Assembly (NCBI RefSeq): GCF_000143415.4
Contig: NW_003314263.1
Span: 3,606,451-3,670,450, forward strand
Length of the DNA stretch: 64,000 nucleotides
Source of the DNA: Selaginella moellendorffii
Lineage: Eukaryota > Streptophyta > Lycopodiopsida > Selaginellales > Selaginellaceae
Direction: 5' to 3'
Made by a program: the position numbers and the translations under genes. Under the pieces are notes generated by a model. The model had not been told where the DNA came from. It was given only the letters and a program-made list of their open reading frames with translations, and made no database searches. Position 1 is the stretch's first letter. The number at the start of each line of letters is the position of its first letter. Below are positions 54,741 to 64,000 of the stretch, piece by piece.

Positions 54741-56640
54741 AGAGTGCTGAGCTCAACATCCCAATCTTGTTCACCTTGTGAGGATTGTTTGGCACTAAAA
54801 ATATAAGTGCACCGATTGCCACCACCAAGAGAAATGGGAGTCCTTTCACGGGAATTAAGCTTGGCTAGAGAACGAGCATTGAAACCTCTAGAAATGGGTT
54901 TATAAACACAAAAAAAAAAAACATTAAAAGTGATTAATTATTTTTGTAATTCACACTTACACATGCACTTGCACAAAGTAAATAATCACAACACTTTAAA
55001 TGAAATAAATAAACAAACAAAAAAGTTTAAAAAACCAGTTTTGAAAGTTAAATAAGTGATAAATTTAGATATTAACAAAAACTAAGATTGTGATTACTTT
55101 AGCTTATATAATGGTAGCAAAAAAAATAAGACAATGCAACACTAAAATTCTTTTTTCAGGTTTAATTAAAACTTTTAAATTTTTATTTATTTATAATGTG
55201 CAGATCGTGCTGTTTGGAAAGAAGTGAAAGAAATACACTCAAAGTGGTCATTTAAAAGAAATAAATTAACAAATATTTTTGAAAAATCTGCTAAAGTTGT
55301 AAAATCACTAACTATAATATTAATAGATTTGATTTCAAAGGTATTTTATAATTTATGAGATTTATTATATTTTTACTTTTCTTTTTAACTATCAGTAATC
55401 AACCATAAACGAAAGATAGAAAAAAATTATAATTTATATGATTTAATATTTGTAATATTTTTAACATATTTTAAGTTTTTGGAATTATATGTTATTTATT
55501 TAAGTTGTTTGTATTATTCAAACAAAAAAAATTTAAGTTTAAATTAACACTAAAATTTTTTGCACTATTACACAAATTGTGCATAAAAGTAAAAAAGGCA
55601 ATAGTAGAAATATCAGCTTTTAATGAATATTTGAACTATAATATTTAAGATTTAAATGCAAATTTAGTAAAGAATATAACATGTTGCGAAGATTTTTTAG
55701 AACTCCTTAAAAAAAGTACTTTCAATATTGATAGAATAACTTCATGTAAATTTTTTGTTTTTTATTAGAATGTTTAATTGAGTATTTTTACTCATTAGTT
55801 TTGGGGTCATTCACCATGTTAAGTTGGTGGGTTTTAAAACTAATGAGTAGTAGCATGATTAATTTTTTAATGAATATAAAAACTGACACAAAAAAAGTGT
55901 TTAAAATTGTATATGAAATAATTGCAATATTTCACAAAAAAATTTTTTCCTTCTTGATTATTCATATTGTTAAAGTATAAATGATAAAAATGAGAGAAAC
56001 TACACTCATCATGATAAATTTGAAAGATAAATAAGTGATGAAATTTTAATCTCGATAAATAACTAATGTTGTGAAGGAGCAGAAAGTAATTGTTTATAAT
56101 GGTCAAATACTGCAAAAGAATTATTTTAGTTAGATTGTTACCTTTTATATTAATTGTATATTTTACAAATTTTTAGTTATAACGAATTTTATTGTTACTT
56201 TCAACTATCTATATATAAATAAAATTATACTATAAAGGAAAGCCATTTGAGAGATGTTACTATTTTTATATAGCTACAGTGTGTTTGAGCTTTGTTTCTT
56301 TTTAATTAGCAACAAAACTTTAATAAAGGTATTTTTTATATGATTTAATATTTGTAATACTTATAACATATTTTATTTTTTTTGAGTTGTTAGTGTTTAT
56401 ATGCACAATTGAGATTATAAAAGATTCAAATTCAATTTAACACGAAACTTTTACATTATTACATAAATTATGCATAAAAGTCAAAAAGAAAATACTATAA
56501 ATGTCAGTTTTAAATGAATATGTGAATTATAATACTCAAAATTTAAATGCAAATTTAGTAAAGAACATAAACTCTTTCAAAAATAAAATACTTTTAACAT
56601 TAGTAAAATATTTTTAAGAATTTTTTTTTATTTTTATTAA
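54740..56640. repeat. AT-rich tract with a direct repeat pair
   Basis: Very AT-rich, no coding. About 55435-55690 and 56337-56580 are diverged direct copies, sharing 'gatttaatatttgtaata', 'ttgcactattacacaaatt' / 'tacattattacataaatta', 'aaatgcaaatttagtaaag'. They are about 900 bp apart and could be LTRs or a tandem duplication of an old element. It separates the two duplication blocks. Confidence 0.55.
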
Positions 56641-56757
56641 AATGTTTGATTAAATATTTTATTATAAAGACTTAAGGGTATAAAAGGAGTACAAACTTTA
56701 AAGCATATTTTATCCTTGTGGGGAAGTTTTTGATGGTGCAGAGGCGGCAAGAAGAAG

Positions 56758-57160
56758 ATGAGGAAGAAAAAGGATGCTAAGATTCGTGTAGCCATTCTAG
56801 CGATGAATCGGAGGATCCCGGGGTTGAGAGTCCTGGTGTGGAATTCGGGCTCGCATTTGCGTCCAGGCACCGCCGTCCAGCCGCTGGGGAATCTCCTCTT
56901 CAAGCAAAATATTCGTGATCCAGGGCTTGGGAGTCTCCAGCGTCTCAGCAATGAGATCGTCAGTGATATTCTGGCGCTGCTGGATGCCAAGGATCTGGCT
57001 CGGTCGGGCGTCTCGAGCGAGGCATTCTATGTTTTCAGCCACCAGGAAGCGCTGTGTGGCGGAATTTGGTCCTCGCGGAGCTGAAAGGAGGATTTTTTTT
57101 TCCAAGGAAGCTGGAGAAAGACTTACGTCTCAGCTCGATCGGCTTGGACAAAGATAAGTT
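56758..57160 (+). pseudogene. F-box/JmjC gene (JMJ21-like) copy 3, 5' end only
   Basis: The best-preserved 5' end of the family: an ATG (56803) leads in frame through 'NLLFKQNIRDPGLGSLQRLS' and the F-box 'NEIVSDILALLDAKDLARSG' to 'SSEAFYVFSHQEAL'. Two extra bases then shift the frame ('CTGTGTGGCGG' where CTGTGGCGG is expected), so 'ELKGG', 'GSWRKTYVSARSAW' is read only in the next frame. No JmjC domain follows; the gene is cut by the tandem exon repeats and the kinase remnant. Confidence 0.75.
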
Positions 57161-57420
57161 GTTCTTTGAGAACTTTGTTCTTGGAAGAAGGTTTTGATTT
57201 GTTTCTTTCCATTCAGGAAGAGGATTTCTCTTACGTCTCAGCTCGATCGGCTTGTACTAGGGTGAAGTGTTCTTTGAGACTTTGTTCTTGGAAGAAGGTT
57301 TTGATAGTTTTTGCTTCTTTCCATTCAGGAAGAAGATTTCTCTTACGTCTCAGCCCGATCGGCTTGTAAGAAGGTGAAGTGTTCTTTGAGACTTTGTTCT
57401 TGGAAGAAAGTTTTGATAGT
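57120..57420 (+). repeat. Three tandem ~112-bp exon-intron units
   Basis: Each unit consists of an intron-like part ('gttctttgagactttgttcttggaagaaggttttgatag...ttccattcag') and a 40-bp exon-like part ('acgtctcagctcgatcggctt'). Shorter versions occur twice in each palindrome arm. Units differ at a few sites, so duplication happened more than once. Confidence 0.75.
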
Positions 57421-57543
57421 TACCTTATACGACAAGTTCAAATCCAGGTACGAGGAGCTTCGTCCCGGGTCTCTAGAACAGCTCTGGAACGAGATAAACG
57501 CTCGGGAGTCTCAAACTTTGAGCGGCCTGTTTGGGAAAGTATA
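57421..57543 (+). other. Short coding-like exon of unknown origin
   Basis: An open frame of 40 residues ('LYDKFKSRYEELRPGSLEQL' then 'WNEINARESQTL') ends at TAA (57541-57543). The composition is that of a helical coding exon, but no partner exons were found. It may be captured from another gene. Confidence 0.3.
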
Positions 57544-57712
57544 ACTTCTGGCGGTGGTTTTGGATTCAATTTCGGCAGTTGAGAGGTAAAGATTCGAAGA
57601 CATTATGTTTTTGGAGTTCATTGTTTTCTCTTGCAGTTATGGAGACAAACAAAGAATATTGCAAAAGTTTGTTAGACAACTCCATAAGAAGTTGCATTGC
57701 CTTTTTAAGCTC

Positions 57713-58926
57713 TTAAAGAACAAACTTCATTGTCGGCCTGCTACTTCCGTCGAACTGTAAGCTCAGAGCTGCCAAGTTTGCAACTTTTGCAACGCACTCC
57801 AGCATTTCTGGAGTTCTAGCATCCAACCTCTTGTCGATCAACTCGCTGATGGCTCCTCTTTGTATGACGCTCATTGCAAATGTGGACAGGTTTTTATCTG
57901 AAGCACAGCGAGAGAAGTCTACAGGCATCTGACCTGTTATTAGCTCCAAGATGACTACTCCAAAGCTGTAAACGTCGCTCTTATCTGTAAGCTGATAGCT
58001 TTGCTGGTACTATCTATGTAACCCAGTGTTCCATGCAGAGTTGTGGAAATGTGAGTGGAATCTATGGGTACCAGCTTGGAAATCCCAAAGCCCGCTACTT
58101 TGGCCGTGAGTTTTTCGTCCAACAAGATGTTGGAGGATTTGACGTCCCGGTGATATATCAGTGGAGAAGCTGCAAAGTGAAGGTACGTAAGAGCCACTGC
58201 TGTCTCTGTCGCAATTCTTAAACGGTTTTTCCACGATAACGTATCTCCTCGTTTGTGCAGATGCTCGTACAGTGTTCCTCTTGGCACGAACTCGTAGACC
58301 ACGAGAGGTACTTCGCTTTCTATGCAACGTCCCATCACCTTGACGAGATTTCTGTGTTTCACTTTGGAGAGGATGGTAACCTCGTTTAGAAACTGTTGAA
58401 TGCGAGGGCATTGCCGTTGTTGGCTTTCTTGATGGCCAGCGTGGTGCCCCCTTGTAGACTGCCAAAGCTGCCAGTGCCTAGCTTGAAGTCGCTTCTGAAG
58501 CACTTGGTTGCTCTCCCCATCTCTCCCCAGGTAAAGATGCTTGAGTTTTCTTTGAAAATGGCCAAGTTTCTAGTGCCTGGCAGTGCGGACAATTTCGGCC
58601 GGAACTTCCAGAGAACAAATCTAAAAATGAGAAGAGCTGGTGGTGATGATCAACGTGGAAGACACGTTTAAAGAGCTAGCTCTGTTCTCTAAGTCACGAG
58701 CTTATCGCTTTATCGCGCAGCCACCAGTCAAGGATCGTGTGCAACGAAGGAACATCATTTCGTTGCAAGTGTTTCGCGGGGTGGTACCCGAGGCTACAGT
58801 GATCAACCAGGGAAAAAAACCGCAAGTGAGTATGTTTCCAAGGGCGCAGAGAAGAAACGGGAGTTTTATCAGAACGCCAAGAAGGTGCAAAAGTATAATA
58901 AGAGGCTGAAGGAGCTCGATCCTCAA
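57713..58926 (-). pseudogene. Wall-associated-kinase-like gene, copy B, broken
   Basis: The minus strand reads from a hydrophobic and Cys-rich 5' piece (58926) to a kinase domain: 'KHRNLVKVMGRCIESEVPLV', '[19 protein letters not shown]', 'SDVYSFGVVILELITGQMPV', with the stop at 57713. The exon order is like WAK-like receptor kinases. Lesions: 2 bp missing in the glycine loop (GSFGS.. instead of GSFGTVYKG, about 58460), DFG changed to GFG (58090), and a frame change after 'GYIDS' (about 58010). Copy A keeps the DFG, so the two copies decayed separately. Confidence 0.8.
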
Positions 58927-59230
58927 GTTTTGTAGGTACCTCTCTTTTAGAAAACGTAGTTTCTTTTAGAAACCTGAAGAGCCAGAAGGTAGAGAACGAA
59001 GATGGTGCCAGTGGCAGCCATAGCCAGAGTGGTGGAAGACAGGAGAGCAACTTCAGCTCCATCGAGAGGCTGAGGAACGAGTATGAGATGAAGCAGAAGC
59101 CGCGAAGGAAGAGCGAGCAAAGGAAACTGCGGCAAGGCAGCAGGCTCGAGAGGAATCCGAACCAACGCCAAGATGTTAAAGAAAACTAGCCATGAAATTC
59201 CTAGTGGTACTTCATCACAAAAGGCATTGT
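58760..59230 (+). pseudogene. FYV7/CCDC59-like remnant, copy B
   Basis: Plus strand: 'EYVSKGAEKKREFYQNAKKV' with 'QKYNKRLKELDPQ' (about 58825-58930), then after an intron 'GASGSHSQSGGRQES', 'IERLRNEYE', a charged helix, and in a shifted frame 'KMLKKTSHEIPSG', the conserved end of the family. Frame changes between the pieces mark it as broken. The KREFYQNAK...YKK wording and the MLKKTSHG-like end make the FYV7/TAP26 assignment better here than in copy A. These proteins act in early 18S rRNA processing in the nucleolus. Confidence 0.55.
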
Positions 59231-59277
59231 CTATTAAAGCTTGTTTGCTTAAGCAAAACAACCTAATCACAAAAATG

Positions 59278-61561
59278 TCATGCGGAGATAAAGGGTTGGC
59301 GCAGCAAAAGGGAAAAGGCATGGATTCGGTTGAGCTCCTGCAGGATATAGAGGCTTGCGACGAGCTACTGGATTCAAGGATCAACATACTCGAGTTCGTG
59401 CCACTGAGCACCATTGGCAGTGAGGATCAGGGAGGCTCTGATTTGAGGTTCCACACTTGGGCGCTTGTGCTTAACACACCCAAGGGTCAGTTCCTGGTAT
59501 GGAACAAGAACAGGAACAGCTGCAGGATCAGCCGCATCCTCATCGCTTGCCACTGGAAGAACAGAGTTGCTAGTGACGGTGGACCACTCGTGGCACTGTG
59601 GAGCATGCGCCGGCAGCTCATCGTCTTGGATGTTTGACTGGCATGGCTTGCATCTGTCCATCTCCACCAGAGCTTGTGACCAGCTCCTCCTCGTCCTTGG
59701 TCTTGAGCACATCTGCGCTTGGATCCAGCCTTGACAAGTTCCAGCTCCTGGTTGTCTATAGCGATTCACATTTGGCCCCAGAGCACAGCTTTCTCATCAC
59801 TTCTGCTATCTTCGATTCAACAACTGGGATGTGGAGAGTTAAGTCTCGTTATTCTCCTGGATTCACTTGTCGCGAGACCACCGTGTATGGTGACTCCCGG
59901 TGGCCTGGATACAGTGCACTGGCGGGTGGCTTTCTTCATGTCATGTTTTGTGAGCCCTCTTCCTGGTGGAGCACACCATGCGTGAGATATGATTTGGAAA
60001 GGGATGAGTGGTGCAGGGAACCAGTGTGGACGGTCAAATGGAGTCAAGGCCAGGTCAAGAACATGAGAGTGCATTTCTCGGAAGAGACATGGCGGATTAA
60101 CGCTGATGGCCTACCTCAAGACTTGGTTAATCTTCAGCCGCCACTGGAAGCGGGTGTGGCTAACATTACACGGCGCTCGGATGGCGTCTTTCTTTATGCC
60201 TTCTTTACTTGCCAGGGATGCGTGGAGATTGTTTACATCCATGATTTTGAGGCTGGAATTTGGTATGCTCATCGCTATCGAAGGTTGAGGGACTTGCTCA
60301 AACTGAAGCCAGTCAAGTCACTTGATTATAATCATGGAGAGAATGTTGATGGCCAGAAGTGGTCCAATCTGCCTACTGACCTTCTGCAGCAAGTCGCGCA
60401 ACTCTTGTGCACTGTCAGGGATATTAGATCACTGAGCATGGTATGCCACAACTGGCGCAGGACAGGCCAACGTTTGCTCAAGCGATATCAAGAGCCCGCC
60501 CTTGTCTTCTGGAACAAGAAACACAGCGAGTTATGCTTCTTTAGGTCCGATAAAGGCTGGTCAAGGATGATCAGAGACAAGAACTTTGCCCACCGTGCTC
60601 CCTTAATCACACACGGTCCCCTCTTAATCTCGTGGGAGGGGAGCACCTTGTATGTTACCAACGTTCTCAAGAAAATCTTCTCGACAAAACATGTAATGGC
60701 TCCGAGTCCGGAAATGGGACGTATCCTCAGGGTTGCATGCATAATTCAACTCGTCCACAGTGGCAAGTTGGAAATTCTCGCAGGGGCATTGCTACATTGA
60801 CACCGGTGGAGACTTTCTTTAATGAGCGGAGCCTACCATGGCCTCCAGCTGATGCAAGTGGCGCTAGGGACGCTGAGAATGTCATCCTGCTTGGGTCATA
60901 TGCATACTTCATGCTGGATAGGGTGGTAGCATCCCAGAGGCAGACGGTTTTTCAATACAACTAGGAAAGTGATGAGTGGGTTTCTCAGGAGCAAGTTCAA
61001 ACCTCACGCCGTGACTGCCATGACTTCTGCGCATACAGCTATCAGTTTCACGTAAAATCTCCACTCATTCAACTGAATGGACGACCGGCAATCGTGCGAC
61101 CCACAATGGAAATCTGGTTTCTGGCCGACCCTGGCGGAAAATGCATCGCCAAGATTCCCCAGGAGACATGGGAAAAACTGATTCAAGTGTTAGACACTTC
61201 ATATGAATACACTTATATATGGGCAGTGGGTAACATTACAGCTCCGAGAATTGTCGTCGTCTCCGTACACCAGTGTACCACCTCGGTTCATATGGTGTGC
61301 AGCATCAGGAATACTCTAGTGGCCATCATTGTTTGGGAGTTTGTACTGGGTTTGTGGGATGTCATCCCCTACTCCAACAGGGAAGATCGGCTGTGGCTCA
61401 AGTCCAAGTATTTTGCCGTTTGCTTGGAGCAGAACAGCGTGGTTATGAAGCACTTGCTAAGAAGGTCATGGTTTGACTTCCTGACCGTACCTTGGCACTT
61501 GAGAAGCAGGGACAGACGTTTTATAGAGCCGTACATTTTGTCAAGGGCGATGGAGATTTGA
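59278..61561 (+). pseudogene. F-box protein, block B copy, broken
   Basis: Full-length homologue of the block A gene with the original start (ATG 59278, 'MSCGDKGLAQQKGKGMDSVE') and the complete F-box ('LSMVCHNWRRTGQRLLK'). Three lesions: a 1-bp loss creating TGA at 59635; a 73-bp deletion at about 60743 with an ATAA microhomology, shifting the frame; and TGG to TAG at 60962. The end from 61094 is intact and nearly identical to A. The two copies therefore preserve different parts of the ancestral gene. Confidence 0.85.
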
Positions 61562-61999
61562 ATCTCTTGAATATGTGTACATTTTCATCCTCATCACAAT
61601 CGCATGAAAGTTTGAAAGTGAAGAACGTTTAAACTTAAAAACGAGCCAATTTTCTGAAGAATCGCAATGGACGCGTTTGCGGCAGGGAAATCTCGGGCTC
61701 GTATCACCAGTCGTCAATCACATTTTAGTTTTTCTGTTGCCAAACAAAAATAAGAAGCTGCTTCAAGTTAGTAAAGTACCTATAGAGCAGCAACCTGAGA
61801 AACGACCAAATGCAAAGGCAGAGAGCAAAGGTGGACAGCAGTGGTGGTGGACTTTAATTCCCTCTTTTTAAGGCTGAGACAAAGAAGAATGCTAATTTTT
61901 TGCCCAGGAAAGATGTTTAAGAAATTACTGCTTTGCCATATTTATTTCTCATTGGATGATGTATATATATTTGATTGATTAATTTGTTCTTTTCTTTAA

Positions 62000-62770
62000 A
62001 AGAAAGCAAAGAAGAGAAATCTGACTCTCACGTACTTGTGACGAAGGCTTTCGATATGGTCCTCGGCTGATTTAGTATCTCGCCGCCTTAAGGCGCCTTT
62101 GCAGCTGCTAGAAAGGCAAAAATTAAGAATGTTAGACCTTCGACAAACTAGAGAATCGGTTTGGATTTTACACTCGAACTTGCCTTGTACATTTTCTGCT
62201 AGAAACGTCATAAAGATCAGAAAATAGACAAGGAAAAAATATTTCCAGCGCAGTGTTAGGCTCGACCTCTAGGAGATCTTCCTCGTAATATGTCACGCCC
62301 GATTGGCCGCATCCACCCGCTGCCAAGGCCGAAGCATTTTCCAAAGCTCAAAGATGATCTATCATTCATACTGACGGTTTCAAAACCGTTTCAAAACGGT
62401 TTGACATAACGATCCAAGAAGCAGTAGAAAGCAAAGTTCTAGCTCGAGAATGGTAAGTCACAATCTTTTCAGCTCTTTTATAGTCATTTCTTTGGCGTGC
62501 AGGATTTCTGCTTTGTGAAGGAATGTGTTGGCAAAGTGCTATCGAGGCGACATGACACGAAAGAGGCAATAGGAAGGGAAGATCCCTGGAGTTGATACTC
62601 CTCAGGATCTTCATGAGGTAACGGCTTTCGATGTTGCATGAATCTCTGTTGTTGCTAGACGACTCTAAGATCTGACGTAAAGAAAGCAAAAAAAATGTCC
62701 AGGGATAAATCCGAGCAAGAAGCAAAGCATCGCCTTCTTCCATCACATATAGTACGAGCACCCAACCTGC
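62000..62770 (-). pseudogene. Family U and adjoining remnants, block B
   Basis: Counterpart of 52920-53890, with the same order: a decayed 'LEIIFPC' exon near 62240 and an open 131-codon frame at 62366-62761 that differs from A by several replacements. A short run at 62379-62402 is a local triplication of 'gtttcaaaac'. No domain recognised. Confidence 0.4.
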
Positions 62771-63040
62771 TCTGCATGGTTCATGTCGTCTGCCCGAAAG
62801 TCCAATTGGCTGGCCAGCTTTTCCCGAGGCCCTGTAAAAAAGTGTGAAGAGCTTATTTACGTTCCAGCAGCCTTTCTAAGATGGAGCAGGCCGGGGGCCC
62901 AGAGCTACTCGTCTTCGTTTTGGAGAGTGTTCTCTTATTTCCCTTGCTTCTCCTTTTTTTCTCTTGTTCTTCAGTCGTGAGATTCATGAGTTGAGTAAAC
63001 ACGCGACGCCGCAGCTACCTGGGAGATCGGGATCGAGATC

Positions 63041-63766
63041 TGTTAGCAGCGGAGAGACGCACACACGAGGAGGAAGAACTGTATATATATATCTGTATAT
63101 GATTGTGTACATATACATAAAGCTACTACCACGTGGGCATAACTACTGCCACATCATCTCTACCTCTAACACTCCCACTCACGATCAGGCGACTGATCCA
63201 AGTCTGAATCTAAGCTTGAATCGTGCCTAGCTAGTCTGAGATGATGAGCATGGAGAGCTGATGGTAAAAGCATATGAAAAACTCATCAATCAACTACCCA
63301 AAACTTGGTTCTTGGTCTTGTTCTTGCTTGCACACTCTTTGCTTCTTGCTATGGCTTCAATCTTGCCTCTAGCATGTGGTCTTGGCCGTGAACTGCCAGG
63401 CGCGACTAGGCACTTGAATCTCCATAAACATCCTTCCCAATTGCTGGAAATTCCTGCAAAGAATTGCTATGCAATGTTCTTGAATCTTGACCCAATTCTT
63501 GATGTGGGTTGTTGAAATCTCTCAATCTCCCACTGGCTTTGTTCTCTACTTGCTGCTGCTTGTTGCTCAGCACCTCTACACAGCCTGGTGCCTTGGTGCA
63601 ACGCCTCAAGCGTCCCAAACATTGCAAGAGGGATTGCAATCGGGAGGCTCATCCTCCTCCTCATCACTAGCCTCCTGGCCAGCAAGCGCCATTCTCAGGA
63701 TCAAGGAGCCAATTGCTCCGATACCATGTTAGCAGCGGAGAGACGCGCACACGAGGAGGAAGAACT
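63041..63766 (-). mobile_element. Small non-autonomous LTR element inserted in block B
   Basis: Orientation is minus. One complete 131-bp LTR (63041-63171; ends TGTTAG...CTAACA) lies at the left. The last 40 bp of the other LTR (63727-63766) lies at the right, directly followed (reading minus) by TGGTATCGGAGC (63726-63715), a primer-binding site for initiator-Met tRNA. The interior (~555 bp) has no retroelement domain; a 72-codon minus-strand frame is probably leader. Copia-type or TRIM-like. It is absent from block A, where the flanking GATCGGGATCGA repeat is continuous, so it inserted after the duplication. Confidence 0.8.
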
Positions 63767-64000
63767 ATCGGGATGGAGATCTCGTGTTGACTTTTTGTTT
63801 TTGAGGAGCCCAGAAACATGCAATAGACGGATTGTCCCACCACTCAACAGACCATCTCATTTCTTCCCCCACATAGATTCGTTGTGGGAAAAAATAAGCG
63901 TTGCTGTTAATCGGGATTATACCAGCCAGGAAGATAATCCACCTTGTCCCACACTCCTTTAGCAATCGCTTTTCTATAATGTCCAATACACAAATCCAGT
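63767..64000 (-). pseudogene. Tyr/Trp-rich fragment, block B, frameshifted and running to the window end
   Basis: Homologous to 53955-54207. A 14-bp deletion removes the 'DYGVGM' part and shifts the frame, while 'YFFPQRIYVGEEMRWSVEWW' remains readable. It continues to the window end. Confidence 0.45.

Larger units (their letters stand above)
58035..63986. repeat. Segmental duplication block B
   Basis: Counterpart of block A (49118-54207), extended to the left by kinase sequence lost from A. It contains an extra ~725-bp LTR element (63041-63766) and otherwise differs by small indels. The right end of homology runs to about 63986, near the window end. Confidence 0.85.

Noticed and set aside
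1-64000. CRISPR arrays, prokaryotic operons or phage modules
   Set aside because: All genes are intron-containing plant genes; repeats are retroelement LTRs, satellites or segmental duplications.

Overview
The window is nuclear DNA of a land plant and looks like a lycophyte such as Selaginella. Introns are mostly 45-110 bp, genes are compact, there are many pentatricopeptide (PPR) fragments, and intergenic DNA is full of decayed LTR elements. This assignment is an inference from gene style; no organelle, bacterial or viral replicon features are seen.

Layout. 1-950: retroelement segment abutting a multi-exon coiled-coil gene (1075-5099, FAM184-like, 5' part outside the window). 5574-9131: an ankyrin-repeat/PGG membrane protein. 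A short minus-strand gene end (9169-9356) runs into a 100-N assembly gap (9357-9456). 9457-20670: a graveyard of AT-rich, transition-mutated retroelements with Ty3/gypsy gag, protease, reverse transcriptase and integrase remnants, several short TRIM-like LTR elements, and a clean Harbinger-like MITE. 21179-41250: the gene-rich part. In order it holds a mitochondrial-type SEC-C protein, a C-terminal J-domain protein, a 4.2-kb non-coding stretch, a CYP85-clan cytochrome P450, ZFPL1 (minus) divergent from RER1 (plus), a Deg/HtrA protease, a LOB-domain protein, a broken kinase, and a gamma-glutamyl transpeptidase. I could follow the splice phases of these genes exon by exon and the reading frames close.

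41280-64000 is a rearrangement and duplication zone. It contains PPR debris, a broken SCY1-like HEAT-repeat gene, and a ~2.5-kb palindrome whose arms carry an F-box/JmjC (JMJ21-like) gene. The left palindrome arm is joined in frame to the SCY1-like remnant. Two ~5-6 kb duplicated blocks (A: 49118-54207; B: 58035-63986) each carry a wall-associated-kinase remnant, an FYV7-like remnant and an F-box protein. The two F-box copies have different lesions: A keeps a 671-aa frame but lost its N-terminus; B keeps the N-terminus but has frameshifts and a stop. A small LTR element entered block B only.

The secretory-pathway genes ZFPL1 (Golgi) and RER1 (ER/Golgi retrieval) share a 149-bp promoter. Otherwise neighbours have unrelated jobs, as expected for a eukaryotic chromosome. 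I did not find a new multi-gene system. The most notable items are the chimeric JMJ/SCYL junction at a palindrome edge, two possible GC-AG introns, and a Deg protease with an extra N-terminal helical domain.
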